Shown one piece after another: positions 48,534-57,202 of a stretch of DNA of 64,000 nucleotides (within the stretch, counting starts at the first letter, position 1; every line of letters starts with the position of its first letter). The stretch is from Streptomyces griseoviridis (GTDB lineage Bacteria > Actinomycetota > Actinomycetes > Streptomycetales > Streptomycetaceae), in contig NZ_CP029078.1 in the NCBI RefSeq assembly GCF_005222485.1, positions 4,739,501 through 4,803,500 on the forward strand, written 5' to 3'. The position numbers and the translations under genes are program-made. The notes below the pieces were generated by a model, which was not told the origin of the DNA, did not search any database, and was given only the letters and a program-made list of their open reading frames with translations.

Positions 48534-50327
48534 TCACTTCACGAGCGACATCACCAGCAGGACGACGAGGAAGCCGACGGTGGGCAGCACGACCAGCGCC
48601 GCCACGCACCCGGCGCCCAGAACCCGCGGCCAGGTCAGAACATCGGCGGACATCGGCGGGCGGACGCCACCGGGGTAGGAGAGGGAGGAGGAGGGGGGAG
48701 CCGGGGGAGGGGAGGGGGTGGCGAGGGCGGAGTGCGGGCCGGCCGTCTCGACGCCAGGCGGCTCGATGCCAGGCGGCTCGATGCCAGGCGGCTCGACGCC
48801 AAGCGGCTCGGCCGGCCACTCGACCTCGGGCGCCAGGGAACGGCCGGCCTCGACCGGCGTGGACCTGTTGCCGTCGACTGGTGCTTGCCGGTTGCCGTCG
48901 ACCGGCGTCGGCCTGCCGCCGTCAACCCGCGTCGGCCTGCCGCCGTCAACCCGCGTCGGCCTGCCGCCGTCAACCCGCGTCGGCTCACGGTGCTCCGCCG
49001 ACGACGGCCCGCCCTGCTCCGCAAGCGATGGCCCGCCGTGCTCCGCCGACGACGCCCCGCCGTGCTCCCTCGACGACGCCCCGCCGCCCCCGACCGGCAG
49101 CCAGGCCCCCATCCGGAAGCCGCCGTTCGGCAGGGCGGACGCCTCGAACGTGCCGCCGAGGAGGGAGACGCGTTCCTGAAGTCCCGCCAGTCCGCTGCGC
49201 GTTCCCCCCTGTGAGCGCCCCGGCCCGCGCGGCACCCCGTTGCTGACGGCGACCTCGATCCCGGTGGCCGTGCCGCGCACCTCCACCCGGGCGGGCGCCC
49301 CGGCGGCGTGTTTGAGGACGTTCGTCAGCCCCTCCCGCACCACGCGGTGGATCGCCTGCCTGGCCCGCACGCCGACCTCGACGGTGTCGTCGACCGCCCA
49401 CTCCAGCTCGACGTCGCCGCCGCCCGCCCGCGCGGACTGCGTCACCAGGGCCGTGATGTCCGCCCTGGTGCCCCGCTCGCCCCCGGCCGTGTCCGCGTCC
49501 GCGAGGTCGGCGTGGCGCAGGACGCCGAGGATCTCGCGCAGTTCCTCCATGGCCGTCCCCGCGGTGGTCCGCAGGAACTCCACCTGCCCGGCGAGCGGCG
49601 GCGCCTGCCGGGCCGCGGCCAGTTCCAACGCCCCCGCGTGCACCGAGATCAGGCTCAGCCGGTGGCCCAGCAGATCGTGCATCTCGCCCGCGATCCGGGT
49701 CCGCTCCTCCAGCCGGGCCGCCTCGGCGGTGAGCGTCCTGGTCCGCTCCAGATAGGCGTTGCGCTCCCGCAGCAGATCGGCGAGTGGCCGCCGCTGCCCG
49801 AGCAGGGTTCCGGAGAGGGTGGGGAGCAGCAGCAGGAGCACCACCGAGATCGCGTTGCCGCCCACCGCCTCCAGCGGGTCCTGCGCTCCGGTCAGCAGCA
49901 GGACGCCGGTCAGCAGCGCGACGAGGCCGCAGGCCACGCCCGTCACCCGCCATGCGCGGCGGGCCGGCGCGATCAGCCGGGTGGCCGTCAGCACGATCAG
50001 CGGCGCGACGGCCAGCGTCCACAGGTTGCCGCCCACGAGCAGCACCGAGGCGCCCAGCACCGCGAAGACCGGCCGCCCGCGCCGCACCCCGACGAGCAGC
50101 GCCGCCCACAGCGCCTCAAGGACGGCGAGGACCGGGCGGTGCGGATGCGCGAGGAGCAGCGGCAGCAGCCCGAGGGCGGCGGTGAGCGCGCTGAGCAGCA
50201 GCTCGGTGGCGACGGTACGGCGGGCGGCGGCCCGCACATCGCCCCAGACCGCGAGAGCCTCGCGCCGCGCCCACCGCACCGCGCTGCCCGACCTGCCCTG
50301 TCCGTACCGCACCTGACGCACCCTCAT
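48534..50327 (-). CDS. Sensor histidine kinase with repetitive tail and C-terminal membrane helix
   Basis: A 597-residue protein. The N-terminal part has five to six membrane helices (about 40-180). The HisKA_3 phospho-His is in RIAGEMHDLLGHRLSL (about 215). The HATPase domain has REGLTNVLKHAAG and TRSGLAGLQERVSLLGGTF (about 320-410). A Pro/Glu/Arg-rich low-complexity region with PTRVDGGR x3 and GIEPP repeats follows (about 415-555). A final hydrophobic helix (LGAGCVAALVVLPTVGFLVV) lies at about 570-592. NarL-class kinases normally end after the ATPase domain, so this tail is unusual. Confidence 0.9.
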   Translation of the reverse strand: MRVRQVRYGQGRSGSAVRWARREALAVWGDVRAAARRTVATELLLSALTAALGLLPLLLAHPHRPVLAVLEALWAALLVGVRRGRPVFAVLGASVLLVGGNLWTLAVAPLIVLTATRLIAPARRAWRVTGVACGLVALLTGVLLLTGAQDPLEAVGGNAISVVLLLLLPTLSGTLLGQRRPLADLLRERNAYLERTRTLTAEAARLEERTRIAGEMHDLLGHRLSLISVHAGALELAAARQAPPLAGQVEFLRTTAGTAMEELREILGVLRHADLADADTAGGERGTRADITALVTQSARAGGGDVELEWAVDDTVEVGVRARQAIHRVVREGLTNVLKHAAGAPARVEVRGTATGIEVAVSNGVPRGPGRSQGGTRSGLAGLQERVSLLGGTFEASALPNGGFRMGAWLPVGGGGASSREHGGASSAEHGGPSLAEQGGPSSAEHREPTRVDGGRPTRVDGGRPTRVDGGRPTPVDGNRQAPVDGNRSTPVEAGRSLAPEVEWPAEPLGVEPPGIEPPGIEPPGVETAGPHSALATPSPPPAPPSSSLSYPGGVRPPMSADVLTWPRVLGAGCVAALVVLPTVGFLVVLLVMSLVK

Positions 50328-50341
50328 CTCATCGTGTACCG

Positions 50342-51508
50342 CTAGCGCTTGGCCGGAGTGGCGCTCAACTCGGCCCGCAGCGCCTCGACATCGACGCCCT
50401 CGGCTTCGAGCAGCCGCGCGACCTCCCCGGAGTCGCCCTCCAGCACGGCGGCCAGCAGATGGACGGTACCGACCGTGGCCGATCCCCCTTCGGCGGCCCG
50501 GAGTTGGGCGACCGACTTGGCCCGCTCAGCGGCGTCGGAGAACCTCATCTCGTCGCCGGTGCCGTGGGCCGCGGGGGAGGTGATCGACGAGCGGGTGAGG
50601 GAGTCCTGCCGCACTCCGTGCCGACGCAGCAGCCCGGCGGCCGAGTTGACGTCCGCGAGGCTGTCGGGAAGCGCCAGGCCCGCGACGTCGAGCGCCCGCT
50701 CCAGCGCCAGCGCCCCCAGCAGCAGATCGATGGGCTCGGCCGCCGGACGCCCGCACCGCACCGCCTGCCGCCTGGCCTCGATGGACACGGCGAACACGAC
50801 GGGTGAGCCGTACGGCTGGGAACCGGAGAGCCACGATGTCAGCGCCCTGGAGAGGGCGTTGCCGCTCCTGCCGAGCGTCCCGGCGCGGCGCAGCAGGGCG
50901 ACGGAGGGGGCCTCGGCCGGGTCCTCGGCGGCGGTCGCGGCGAGCGCGGTGGCCGCCGCGGCCAGGTCGGTGCGGCGCAGTAGGAGAGCCTCCCGCGCCC
51001 TGCTCTCCGGGAGGTCGAGCAGGGCCTGTGCCACCTGCCGGCACCGCACGGAGACGGTGCCCTCGGCGCGGGCCGTGTCGAGGGCCAGCCGCAGACACCG
51101 GCGCAGCGCACCGGACATCGCGGCCGGGAGCTTCCCGGCCTCCTTCGGGTGGGAGAGGGCGAACCGCCACCGGGTCTCGCGCCAGACGTACCCGATCTCG
51201 TCGTCGTCGGGGACGGGCGGCTGCCCCTCGTCGTCGTCGGCGCTCACCCAGCCCTCGCCGCCCCGCCCGGCGATGAGACCGCTGAGCGCCCCGGCCTTCC
51301 GCATCCCGGGCGCGAGCGCCGCACCGGCGTCCGAGTCGCCCATGACGAGGGCGGACAGCAGGTGTTCGCTGCCCACCACCGGGGCGTCCTGCCTGCTGGC
51401 GCTCCGGGTGGCCGCCACCAGCAGCTGCACGACGTCCGTCTCGAACTCGACGGTCGTCCCGTCGCCGCCCGTGGTGCCGCCGGCTGCCGTCCTCGTCCGC
51501 TGCTCCAT
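50342..51508 (-). CDS. Clp N-domain protein without ATPase
   Basis: A 388-residue protein made of Clp_N (ClpC/ClpA N-terminal) repeats. One copy is recognisable at about 22-85 (VVQLLVAATRSASRQDAPVVGSEHLLSALV, in part), a central one at about 115-290, and a last one at about 325-385 (ERAKSVAQLRAAEGGSATVGTVHLLAAVL, in part). There is no Walker motif anywhere. Such proteins may be adaptors that bind Clp substrates or the ClpC machine. It is divergent from the DUF4232 lipoprotein gene and ends 14 bp before the kinase gene start on the same strand. Confidence 0.85.
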   Translation of the reverse strand: MEQRTRTAAGGTTGGDGTTVEFETDVVQLLVAATRSASRQDAPVVGSEHLLSALVMGDSDAGAALAPGMRKAGALSGLIAGRGGEGWVSADDDEGQPPVPDDDEIGYVWRETRWRFALSHPKEAGKLPAAMSGALRRCLRLALDTARAEGTVSVRCRQVAQALLDLPESRAREALLLRRTDLAAAATALAATAAEDPAEAPSVALLRRAGTLGRSGNALSRALTSWLSGSQPYGSPVVFAVSIEARRQAVRCGRPAAEPIDLLLGALALERALDVAGLALPDSLADVNSAAGLLRRHGVRQDSLTRSSITSPAAHGTGDEMRFSDAAERAKSVAQLRAAEGGSATVGTVHLLAAVLEGDSGEVARLLEAEGVDVEALRAELSATPAKR

Positions 51509-51849
51509 CGCCTGTTCCCCTCACCCCGTGCTGTGCTGCCGTCCCTCCCGACTCTAGGAGCGACCCGCGCGCCCCCGCGTCGGCCGACCGTCCAGACCCT
51601 CGGTCCGACCGGCCAGGTCCGGTGGCCGACCGGCCCGCGGGACCTCCCCGCCCGGCCTCCGTCGGCCCGTCCCTGGCCGTCCCGCGTCCCGTCCCGCGTC
51701 CCAGAAGCAGGGCGTTTCGGCTGGTCAGAGTGGGTTCCGGCGGTTCGGCGTCCCTAACTCGCCGTGGAGCATGGTCCCCGGCACGGATCACCCTGCAAGC
51801 TTCGGTCATCGCGGCACACCGCCACCCGACGCCGAAGGGGCACCGTCAC
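51509..51849. promoter_or_regulatory. Divergent promoter region, 341 bp
   Basis: Between the Clp-N gene (leftward) and the lipoprotein gene (rightward). It is rich in CCG/CGTCC motifs with GGTCCGACCGGCC-type dyads near 51600-51625. No gene is supported. The ribosome site GAAGGGG precedes ATG 51850. Confidence 0.4.
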
Positions 51850-52614
51850 ATGTCCAGCACCCGCACCTCCCGTACCCGTCTTCTCGCCGCCGCCGCTACC
51901 GTCGTCGTCGCGGGGCTCTCACTGACCGCCTGCGGTGGCGGAACGGGCGTCCACGACGAGGGCGCGGCGAAGGTCTCCTCCGGCAGCGAACTGGCCGCGG
52001 CCGGCATCTCCGCGAGGCCCACCTCCGACGCCGGATCGGAGTCGGAGCCGGGTGCGAAGACGGAGCCGGACGCGAAGACGGGCGCCGGGTCCTCGGCCGT
52101 CGAGACCGCCTCCCTCACCGGGCGGCCCGCCGCCAAGGCCCCCGCGAAGGGGACGGCGACGAAGGCGAAGGCGCCCGCCGCCGCCAAGTCGGTCACCTGC
52201 GAGGGCTCCACCACCAAGACGGTCGCCGCGCCGCTCTCCCGGCCCCTGAACCACCTGCTGCTCACGGTCACCAACACCGGCAGCAAGAACTGCGACCTCT
52301 ACTACTACCCGGCGGTCCAGTTCGGGCAGTCGCAGTCGGTGCCGCCGGCCATCGAGGACTCGATGCCGCAGGCCGTCGTCACCCTCGCGCCGGGCGAGTC
52401 CGGCTACGCCGCGGTGATCCTGTCCGCCGCCGACGGCAGCGGCAAGCACGGCTACACCTCGAAGTCCCTCGACGTCTACTTCATGGGCCGCGACAACGCC
52501 GGGAGCGTGGGCAAGGGCGCCCACCCGGCGCTGCCCGCCAAGGGGGTCTACGTCGACGACTCGGTCAAGGTGACCTACTGGCAGCAGAAGATGGAGGACG
52601 CCATCAACTGGTGA
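51850..52614 (+). CDS. DUF4232 lipoprotein
   Basis: A 254-residue lipoprotein: signal peptide, lipobox LTAC with the lipid-bearing Cys at 28. A long Ala/Lys/Glu-rich linker (about 32-115) and the DUF4232 domain follow (about 120-250). The domain has LLLTVTNTGSKNCDLYYYP, VVTLAPGESGYAAVIL and KVTYWQQKMEDAI. DUF4232 is a beta-sandwich of unknown function exposed on the outer membrane face; the two Cys of the domain may pair. Confidence 0.92.
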   Translation: MSSTRTSRTRLLAAAATVVVAGLSLTACGGGTGVHDEGAAKVSSGSELAAAGISARPTSDAGSESEPGAKTEPDAKTGAGSSAVETASLTGRPAAKAPAKGTATKAKAPAAAKSVTCEGSTTKTVAAPLSRPLNHLLLTVTNTGSKNCDLYYYPAVQFGQSQSVPPAIEDSMPQAVVTLAPGESGYAAVILSAADGSGKHGYTSKSLDVYFMGRDNAGSVGKGAHPALPAKGVYVDDSVKVTYWQQKMEDAINW

Positions 52615-52636
52615 CGTCCGCCAAGCGGCTCACGCG

Positions 52637-52720
52637 CGGGCGCCCGACGAGGTTTCGGCCACGGCGGGTGCCCGACGAGGTTTCGGGCGCGGCGGGTGCC
52701 TGACGAGGCTTCGGAGGCGG
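52637..52720. repeat. 28-bp tandem repeat, three copies
   Basis: Three 28-bp units of the form CGGG-YGCCYGACGAGGYTTCGG plus a variable end at 52637-52664, 52665-52692 and 52693-52720. They lie just after the DUF4232 stop, in the convergent gap with the FG-GAP gene. A pyrimidine-rich stretch (52750-52800) follows. Confidence 0.85.
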
Positions 52721-52831
52721 CGGGCGTCGTCCGGATCGAGCGCGCGCCCTCCCCCCGTCCCCGCCGTCTCCCCCCCGTCCCCGCCGCCCCCGTCCCCCCG
52801 TCTCCCCCGTCCCCGCCGTATCGCCGTCCGC

Positions 52832-55800
52832 TCAGAACAGTCCCTTGTACCCCTGCCACCCCGTGGCGATCTTCGTGCGGCCGCCGAAGGAGCCCTTCCC
52901 GTTGCCGTTGTTGCGCCACAGGGTGCCCGAGGTGTCGCGGGAGACGAGGTCGGGCCTGCCGTCGCCGGTGATGTCGCCGACGCCCACGACCACGTTGTAC
53001 GACGAGCCCCAGCCGGAGAAGACCTTCACGCGGCTCTTGAACGTGCCCTTCCCGGTGCCGTCGTAGCGCCACAGCGTGTTCGACCTGTCCTGTACCAGCA
53101 GGTCGCCGTGGCCGTCGCCGTTGAGGTCACCCGCGCCCACGATCTTCTTGTAGCCCGTCCACTTGGACGCGATCTTCACCCGGGCGGAGAGCTTGCCGGT
53201 GCTCGTCGCCTTGAAGAGGTAGACGTCGCCGGTCGACGCCCGGCGGGCGATCAGGTCGGCGCGGCCGTCACCCGTGACGTCGCCGGGCGAGGTCAGCACG
53301 TCGTACTGGTTCCAGCCGGTGCCGAGCGAGGTGTACGGCGTCGACGGTGTCACCGCCGCCCCGCACGCGGGCCGGTAGGCGCGCAGCGCGCCGCTCGTGA
53401 ACCGCACCAGCATGTCGTTGCAGCGGTCGCCGTTCAGGTCGCCGAAGGGCACCGCCTTCACCGTCGTCGGCCACTTCGAGCCGGTCCGCTTCCCGGTGAA
53501 CGTGCCTTTCCCCGCGCCGTACTGGTACGTCAGGCCGCCCGAGCCGTTCAGGGTCACCAGCTCGCCGAAGCCGTCGGACCCGACGAAGTCGCGGCGGCCC
53601 GCCGCGGCTCCGGTCACCTTGACCGTGCCCGACCTGGTCAGGGCCGCGCCCCGCCCGTCCGCCGGGGTGGCGGTCAGCTTCCAGGTGTACGCGCCGTCGG
53701 GCACCAGCCGTCCCGCGCCGTCCTTGCCGTTCCAGGCGGCGGCCACCGCGCCCCGCGCCTGGCCGCCGGTGAGGGTGCGCACGGTCGCGCCCGCCCGGTC
53801 GCCGAGCACGAGCTTCCAGGAGGCCGCCGGCTTGTTCAGCCACCACTTCGGACTCCACGGCGCGGCACCGCCCTTGACGTCCGCGGCGGCGGCGACGGTC
53901 GCGTCCTGCTGGGCGAGCGCGGAGACGGGCACCTCGCTCGGGGTCAGCCGGACGGAGTGGTCGGAGCGGCGCTGGGCGATCACGCCGGTGTACGGATCGA
54001 CGTCCCACTCGCCCCACTCGAACGCCCCGGCGGTGTGCGCCACCGGCGTCCCGCCGCGCACGTCGATCACCTTGAGCCGTCCCGCGTCGACCGTCGCGAC
54101 GAACCCGTCGCCGAGCCGCGCCTGCTCCCAGTCGGACCCGGCGATGGTCACGTGCCGCCCGGTCACGGTGTCATGGACGCCCATCCCCTCGGAGCCGAGG
54201 ACGCAGTTCCACAGCAGCCAACGGCCCACCGCCTGGAAGTCGTTGAGCAGACAGCCGCGCCCGAACCACACCGACTCGCCGCGCTGCCCGGTCAGCAGGT
54301 CCACCGGGACGACGCCGTCGTTGCCCGACATCACCCACAGGGTGGTGCCCCAGATCGCCCGCACCCGCTCCGTCGTCGTCAGCACCGTCCGCCCGGAGTC
54401 GAGATCGACGACCCGGGTCTCCGCCTTCCCGGTGCTGTCCTCCGGCCTGGTCAGCGCGGCGAACCGGCCCCGCGCCGCGGCGACGGACCGGTAGACGCGG
54501 GAGGCGTCGATCCGGGTGCCGGGCAGCGACTGGCCCGCGGCCAGGACCCGGGGCTGCTGCGCGAGCCCGGTGCCGTAGCCGGAGACGACCGTCCGGCCGT
54601 CGCCGGTGTCCACGAGCCGCGGGCCGCCCGCGCCCAGAAGCTCCGGCGCGAGCTGCCCCCGGGTGGTGCGCGCGCCCACCGTCGAAGAGCCGGTCGCACC
54701 GGTCTCGCGGGTGTGCAGATACGTCGAGCCGCCCACCGGGTCCTCCTCCACGGTCGTCAACCGCCCCTGGGACAAGAGGAGTCGGGAGACCGGGTGGACA
54801 CCGCGCGGCTGGTCGGCGGCCACGATCCGGCGCACGGTGACCTTGCCGCCCGCGCCCGCCGCGCCCGCTTCGATCAGCGAGACGCCCCAGTGGTCGGTGT
54901 CGGTGCCACCGGCCACCAGCAGCCCGCCGTCCGGGGTCGCCACGGCCTGCCGCGCCGTCCTGGCCAGCAGCGTCCGCGGCGCGGAGCCGTCGAGCGGGAC
55001 GGCTTCGAGCCGGGAGACCGCGCGGTCGCTGCTGTACGGGCCGAGGGCCGGGTCGTTGCGGGAGACGACGACGGTGTCACCGACCAGGCCGAGCACCTGC
55101 GTGACGTCGCCGATCGGCACGGTCCGCGGCGCGGCGGCCGGGTCCGCGCGGGAGGCGACGTGCAGGACGCCGTCGTAGCACCACACCAGGTGGGTGGGGC
55201 TCAGCGCGACCAGGTCGTACCACGGCAGCAGCGCGTACGGCAGCGCGGTGAAGCGCCCCCGCTCGACGTCGAGCCACCCGGTGACCTCGTCGTCGCCCGC
55301 CCGGTACCGCACGACCTGGCCGCGCGCGTCACCCAGCCCGGCGGCGGCCCACAGCCGGGCGCCGGCGGGGACGCCGGTCACCGCGCGGTCGGTGACGGAG
55401 CCGTCGGCCCCGACGTCGAGCAGATGCCACGTCGAGTCGGTGCCCGGGGTCCCGGCCGTCGTGACGACCGTCGAGCCGAGCGTGCTGAAGTACGTCTGCC
55501 CTGCCGGCAGCGTGACCGTGCTGACCTGCCCCGACGCCATGTTCCGCAGCGTCACGGTGCCGGCCGCGCGGTCGTGGCGGGCGACGACGTCCGAGCCCGC
55601 GCCCGCGCTCGTGACGCCGTACGCGTCCGTGCCCGACGCGTCGACGACGGTCTCGGCGCCCGCGTACGTGGTCCACACCTGGCCGCGCCCCGCCTCGTAG
55701 CGGAGGAACCCCGAGGGCCCCGCGCTCAGCAGGCCCGTGCGCGGGACCGCGGACGTGGTGGCCGGTACGGTCACCTCGCCGGCGACCGGCTCGGCGTACG

Positions 55801-55891
55801 CGTCGCCCGCGGTGAGCGGGCCGAGCCCGACGGCGAGCGTGAGGGAGACGGCGGCGGCGGTGGCGCCTCGTACGTGGGCGCGTCTGCCCAT
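52832..55891 (-). CDS. Large secreted protein: propeller plus FlgD-like and FG-GAP domains
   Basis: A 1019-residue secreted protein. A signal peptide (1 to about 34) is followed by a long beta-propeller-like region (about 60-640). A FlgD-Ig-like domain (about 690-770, AAWNGKDGAGRLVPDGAYTW) and four FG-GAP/VCBS repeats (about 780-1019) complete it; the repeats read DLNGDRCNDMLVR, DVTGDGRADLIAR, DLNGDGHGDLLVQ and DITGDGRPDLVSR with Ca2+-type DxNGDG loops. The set is typical of large Streptomyces extracellular proteins with unproven roles in adhesion or carbohydrate binding. ATG 55889-55891 follows GGAGAGG. Confidence 0.9.
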   Translation of the reverse strand: MGRRAHVRGATAAAVSLTLAVGLGPLTAGDAYAEPVAGEVTVPATTSAVPRTGLLSAGPSGFLRYEAGRGQVWTTYAGAETVVDASGTDAYGVTSAGAGSDVVARHDRAAGTVTLRNMASGQVSTVTLPAGQTYFSTLGSTVVTTAGTPGTDSTWHLLDVGADGSVTDRAVTGVPAGARLWAAAGLGDARGQVVRYRAGDDEVTGWLDVERGRFTALPYALLPWYDLVALSPTHLVWCYDGVLHVASRADPAAAPRTVPIGDVTQVLGLVGDTVVVSRNDPALGPYSSDRAVSRLEAVPLDGSAPRTLLARTARQAVATPDGGLLVAGGTDTDHWGVSLIEAGAAGAGGKVTVRRIVAADQPRGVHPVSRLLLSQGRLTTVEEDPVGGSTYLHTRETGATGSSTVGARTTRGQLAPELLGAGGPRLVDTGDGRTVVSGYGTGLAQQPRVLAAGQSLPGTRIDASRVYRSVAAARGRFAALTRPEDSTGKAETRVVDLDSGRTVLTTTERVRAIWGTTLWVMSGNDGVVPVDLLTGQRGESVWFGRGCLLNDFQAVGRWLLWNCVLGSEGMGVHDTVTGRHVTIAGSDWEQARLGDGFVATVDAGRLKVIDVRGGTPVAHTAGAFEWGEWDVDPYTGVIAQRRSDHSVRLTPSEVPVSALAQQDATVAAAADVKGGAAPWSPKWWLNKPAASWKLVLGDRAGATVRTLTGGQARGAVAAAWNGKDGAGRLVPDGAYTWKLTATPADGRGAALTRSGTVKVTGAAAGRRDFVGSDGFGELVTLNGSGGLTYQYGAGKGTFTGKRTGSKWPTTVKAVPFGDLNGDRCNDMLVRFTSGALRAYRPACGAAVTPSTPYTSLGTGWNQYDVLTSPGDVTGDGRADLIARRASTGDVYLFKATSTGKLSARVKIASKWTGYKKIVGAGDLNGDGHGDLLVQDRSNTLWRYDGTGKGTFKSRVKVFSGWGSSYNVVVGVGDITGDGRPDLVSRDTSGTLWRNNGNGKGSFGGRTKIATGWQGYKGLF

Positions 55892-56203
55892 GGGGGACCT
55901 CTCCGGAGACGGTGCGAAGCCTCGGAGAGACATCTGGAGACGTCTGGAGTCGTCTGGACGTCGGGAGACGTCTGGACGTCGGGACGTCTGCGGACGCCGT
56001 CGAGCCGCACGTCAACGACGCGCGGCGAAGACGACGTTCACCCCCCCGGGCAAGTGGCCGGATCGTAGCAGTTGCCCTGTGTATGACCTGTGGGGTGGGT
56101 TTCGCCCACGCACCCGGGCTGACCTGGGGACGGGAGGAACAGCGGCCGGAGAGCGGGAGTTCGGCGCACGGGAGCGGCAAGTCGGCGTCCCGTGCGGGGG
56201 AGT
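55892..56203. promoter_or_regulatory. 312-bp upstream region with ACGTCT repeats
   Basis: The promoter region of the large secreted protein. From 55930 to 55995 the motif TCTGGAGACG/TCTGGACGTCGGG recurs five or six times with a period near 10-12 bp, and contains the palindrome AGACGTCT. The remainder, towards the deacetylase gene stop, has no gene and no clear hairpin. Confidence 0.5.
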
Positions 56204-56974
56204 TCAGCGCACCGGGAAGCCGAAGGAGTACCCCTGCCCCTTGAGCCAGGGCAGCAGCCGGCGCAGCGCCTCGACGGTCTGCGAGCGGTCGCCGCCCGCG
56301 TCGTGGAAGAGGAGCGTCGGACCGCCCGACAGCTCCCGCTCGGCGGTGGCGACGATGGCGTCCGTGCCCGGCCGCTCGAAGTCCTTGGTGTCCACGTTCC
56401 AGCCCAGCGGACGCATGCCGTGGGAGGCGGCCAGCTTCCGGCTGTAGGGGGTGAACGCGCCGCCGGGCGCCCGGTAGTACATCGGCCGGACGCCACCGGA
56501 CGCCTCGATGATCATGCGTTCGGCGTCGAGGATCTCCCGCGACTGGTACGCCTCGGACTTCTTGTCCATGCCGGTGTCGTGCGACACCGAGTGGTCGCAC
56601 AGCCGGTGCCCGGCCGCGACGACCTTCTTCACCAGGTCCGGGTAGGTCCGCGCCTGCGTGCCCGTCATGCAGAACGTGGCCTTCACCCCGGACTCCCGCA
56701 GCAGGTCGAGCACTTGGGGCGTCCAGGTGGGGTCGGGGCCGTCGTCGATGGTGATGTTGACGCCCCGCGCCCCCTGGTCGGAGGCGTGCGCGATGGTCTC
56801 CGCGACCGGCTTGACGTCGCCGCCGCGCGAGGCCGCCGCGTTCGCCTTCGGCGCGCGGTGCACGGCGTCGGCCTGCGCGGTCCACATCGAGGCGCCGGTG
56901 GCGAGCAGGGTCACCCCGAGCGCCGCCCCGACGACCTTGCCGTACCAGCCACGTCCGTTGCCGTGCCGTGCCAT
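56204..56974 (-). CDS. Polysaccharide deacetylase (carbohydrate esterase 4)
   Basis: A 256-residue secreted or membrane-anchored enzyme. The N-terminal hydrophobic segment (about 12-32) is followed by the NodB domain (about 70-256). Motif 1 is NITIDDGPDP (metal/catalytic Asp pair), motif 2 HSVSHD (zinc His), motif 3 RAPGGAF, and LLFHDAGG carries the late His. It should remove acetyl groups from peptidoglycan, chitin or xylan. ATG 56972-56974 starts at MARHGNGR; GTG 57028 is a less likely alternative. Confidence 0.93.
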   Translation of the reverse strand: MARHGNGRGWYGKVVGAALGVTLLATGASMWTAQADAVHRAPKANAAASRGGDVKPVAETIAHASDQGARGVNITIDDGPDPTWTPQVLDLLRESGVKATFCMTGTQARTYPDLVKKVVAAGHRLCDHSVSHDTGMDKKSEAYQSREILDAERMIIEASGGVRPMYYRAPGGAFTPYSRKLAASHGMRPLGWNVDTKDFERPGTDAIVATAERELSGGPTLLFHDAGGDRSQTVEALRRLLPWLKGQGYSFGFPVR

Positions 56975-57202
56975 GTCCGCCCCGCCTCCACGCAGTTCCT
57001 CGCCGACCTTCGGTCTCCGTGCGACCACCTGACAGGACGAGCGAACCCGACGGCGGGCTGCCTCCGTTACCGATCACGGACAATTCCGGGGAAGTTCGCG
57101 GACAACCCGAGCGGACGTCGGCGTCCCGGAGGGGCGTTGAGGGCTCCGCCGATCCGAGGCGCCGGGGGGAGCTGCCCGTGCGGGCGCGCTCCGCACGCGG
57201 CG

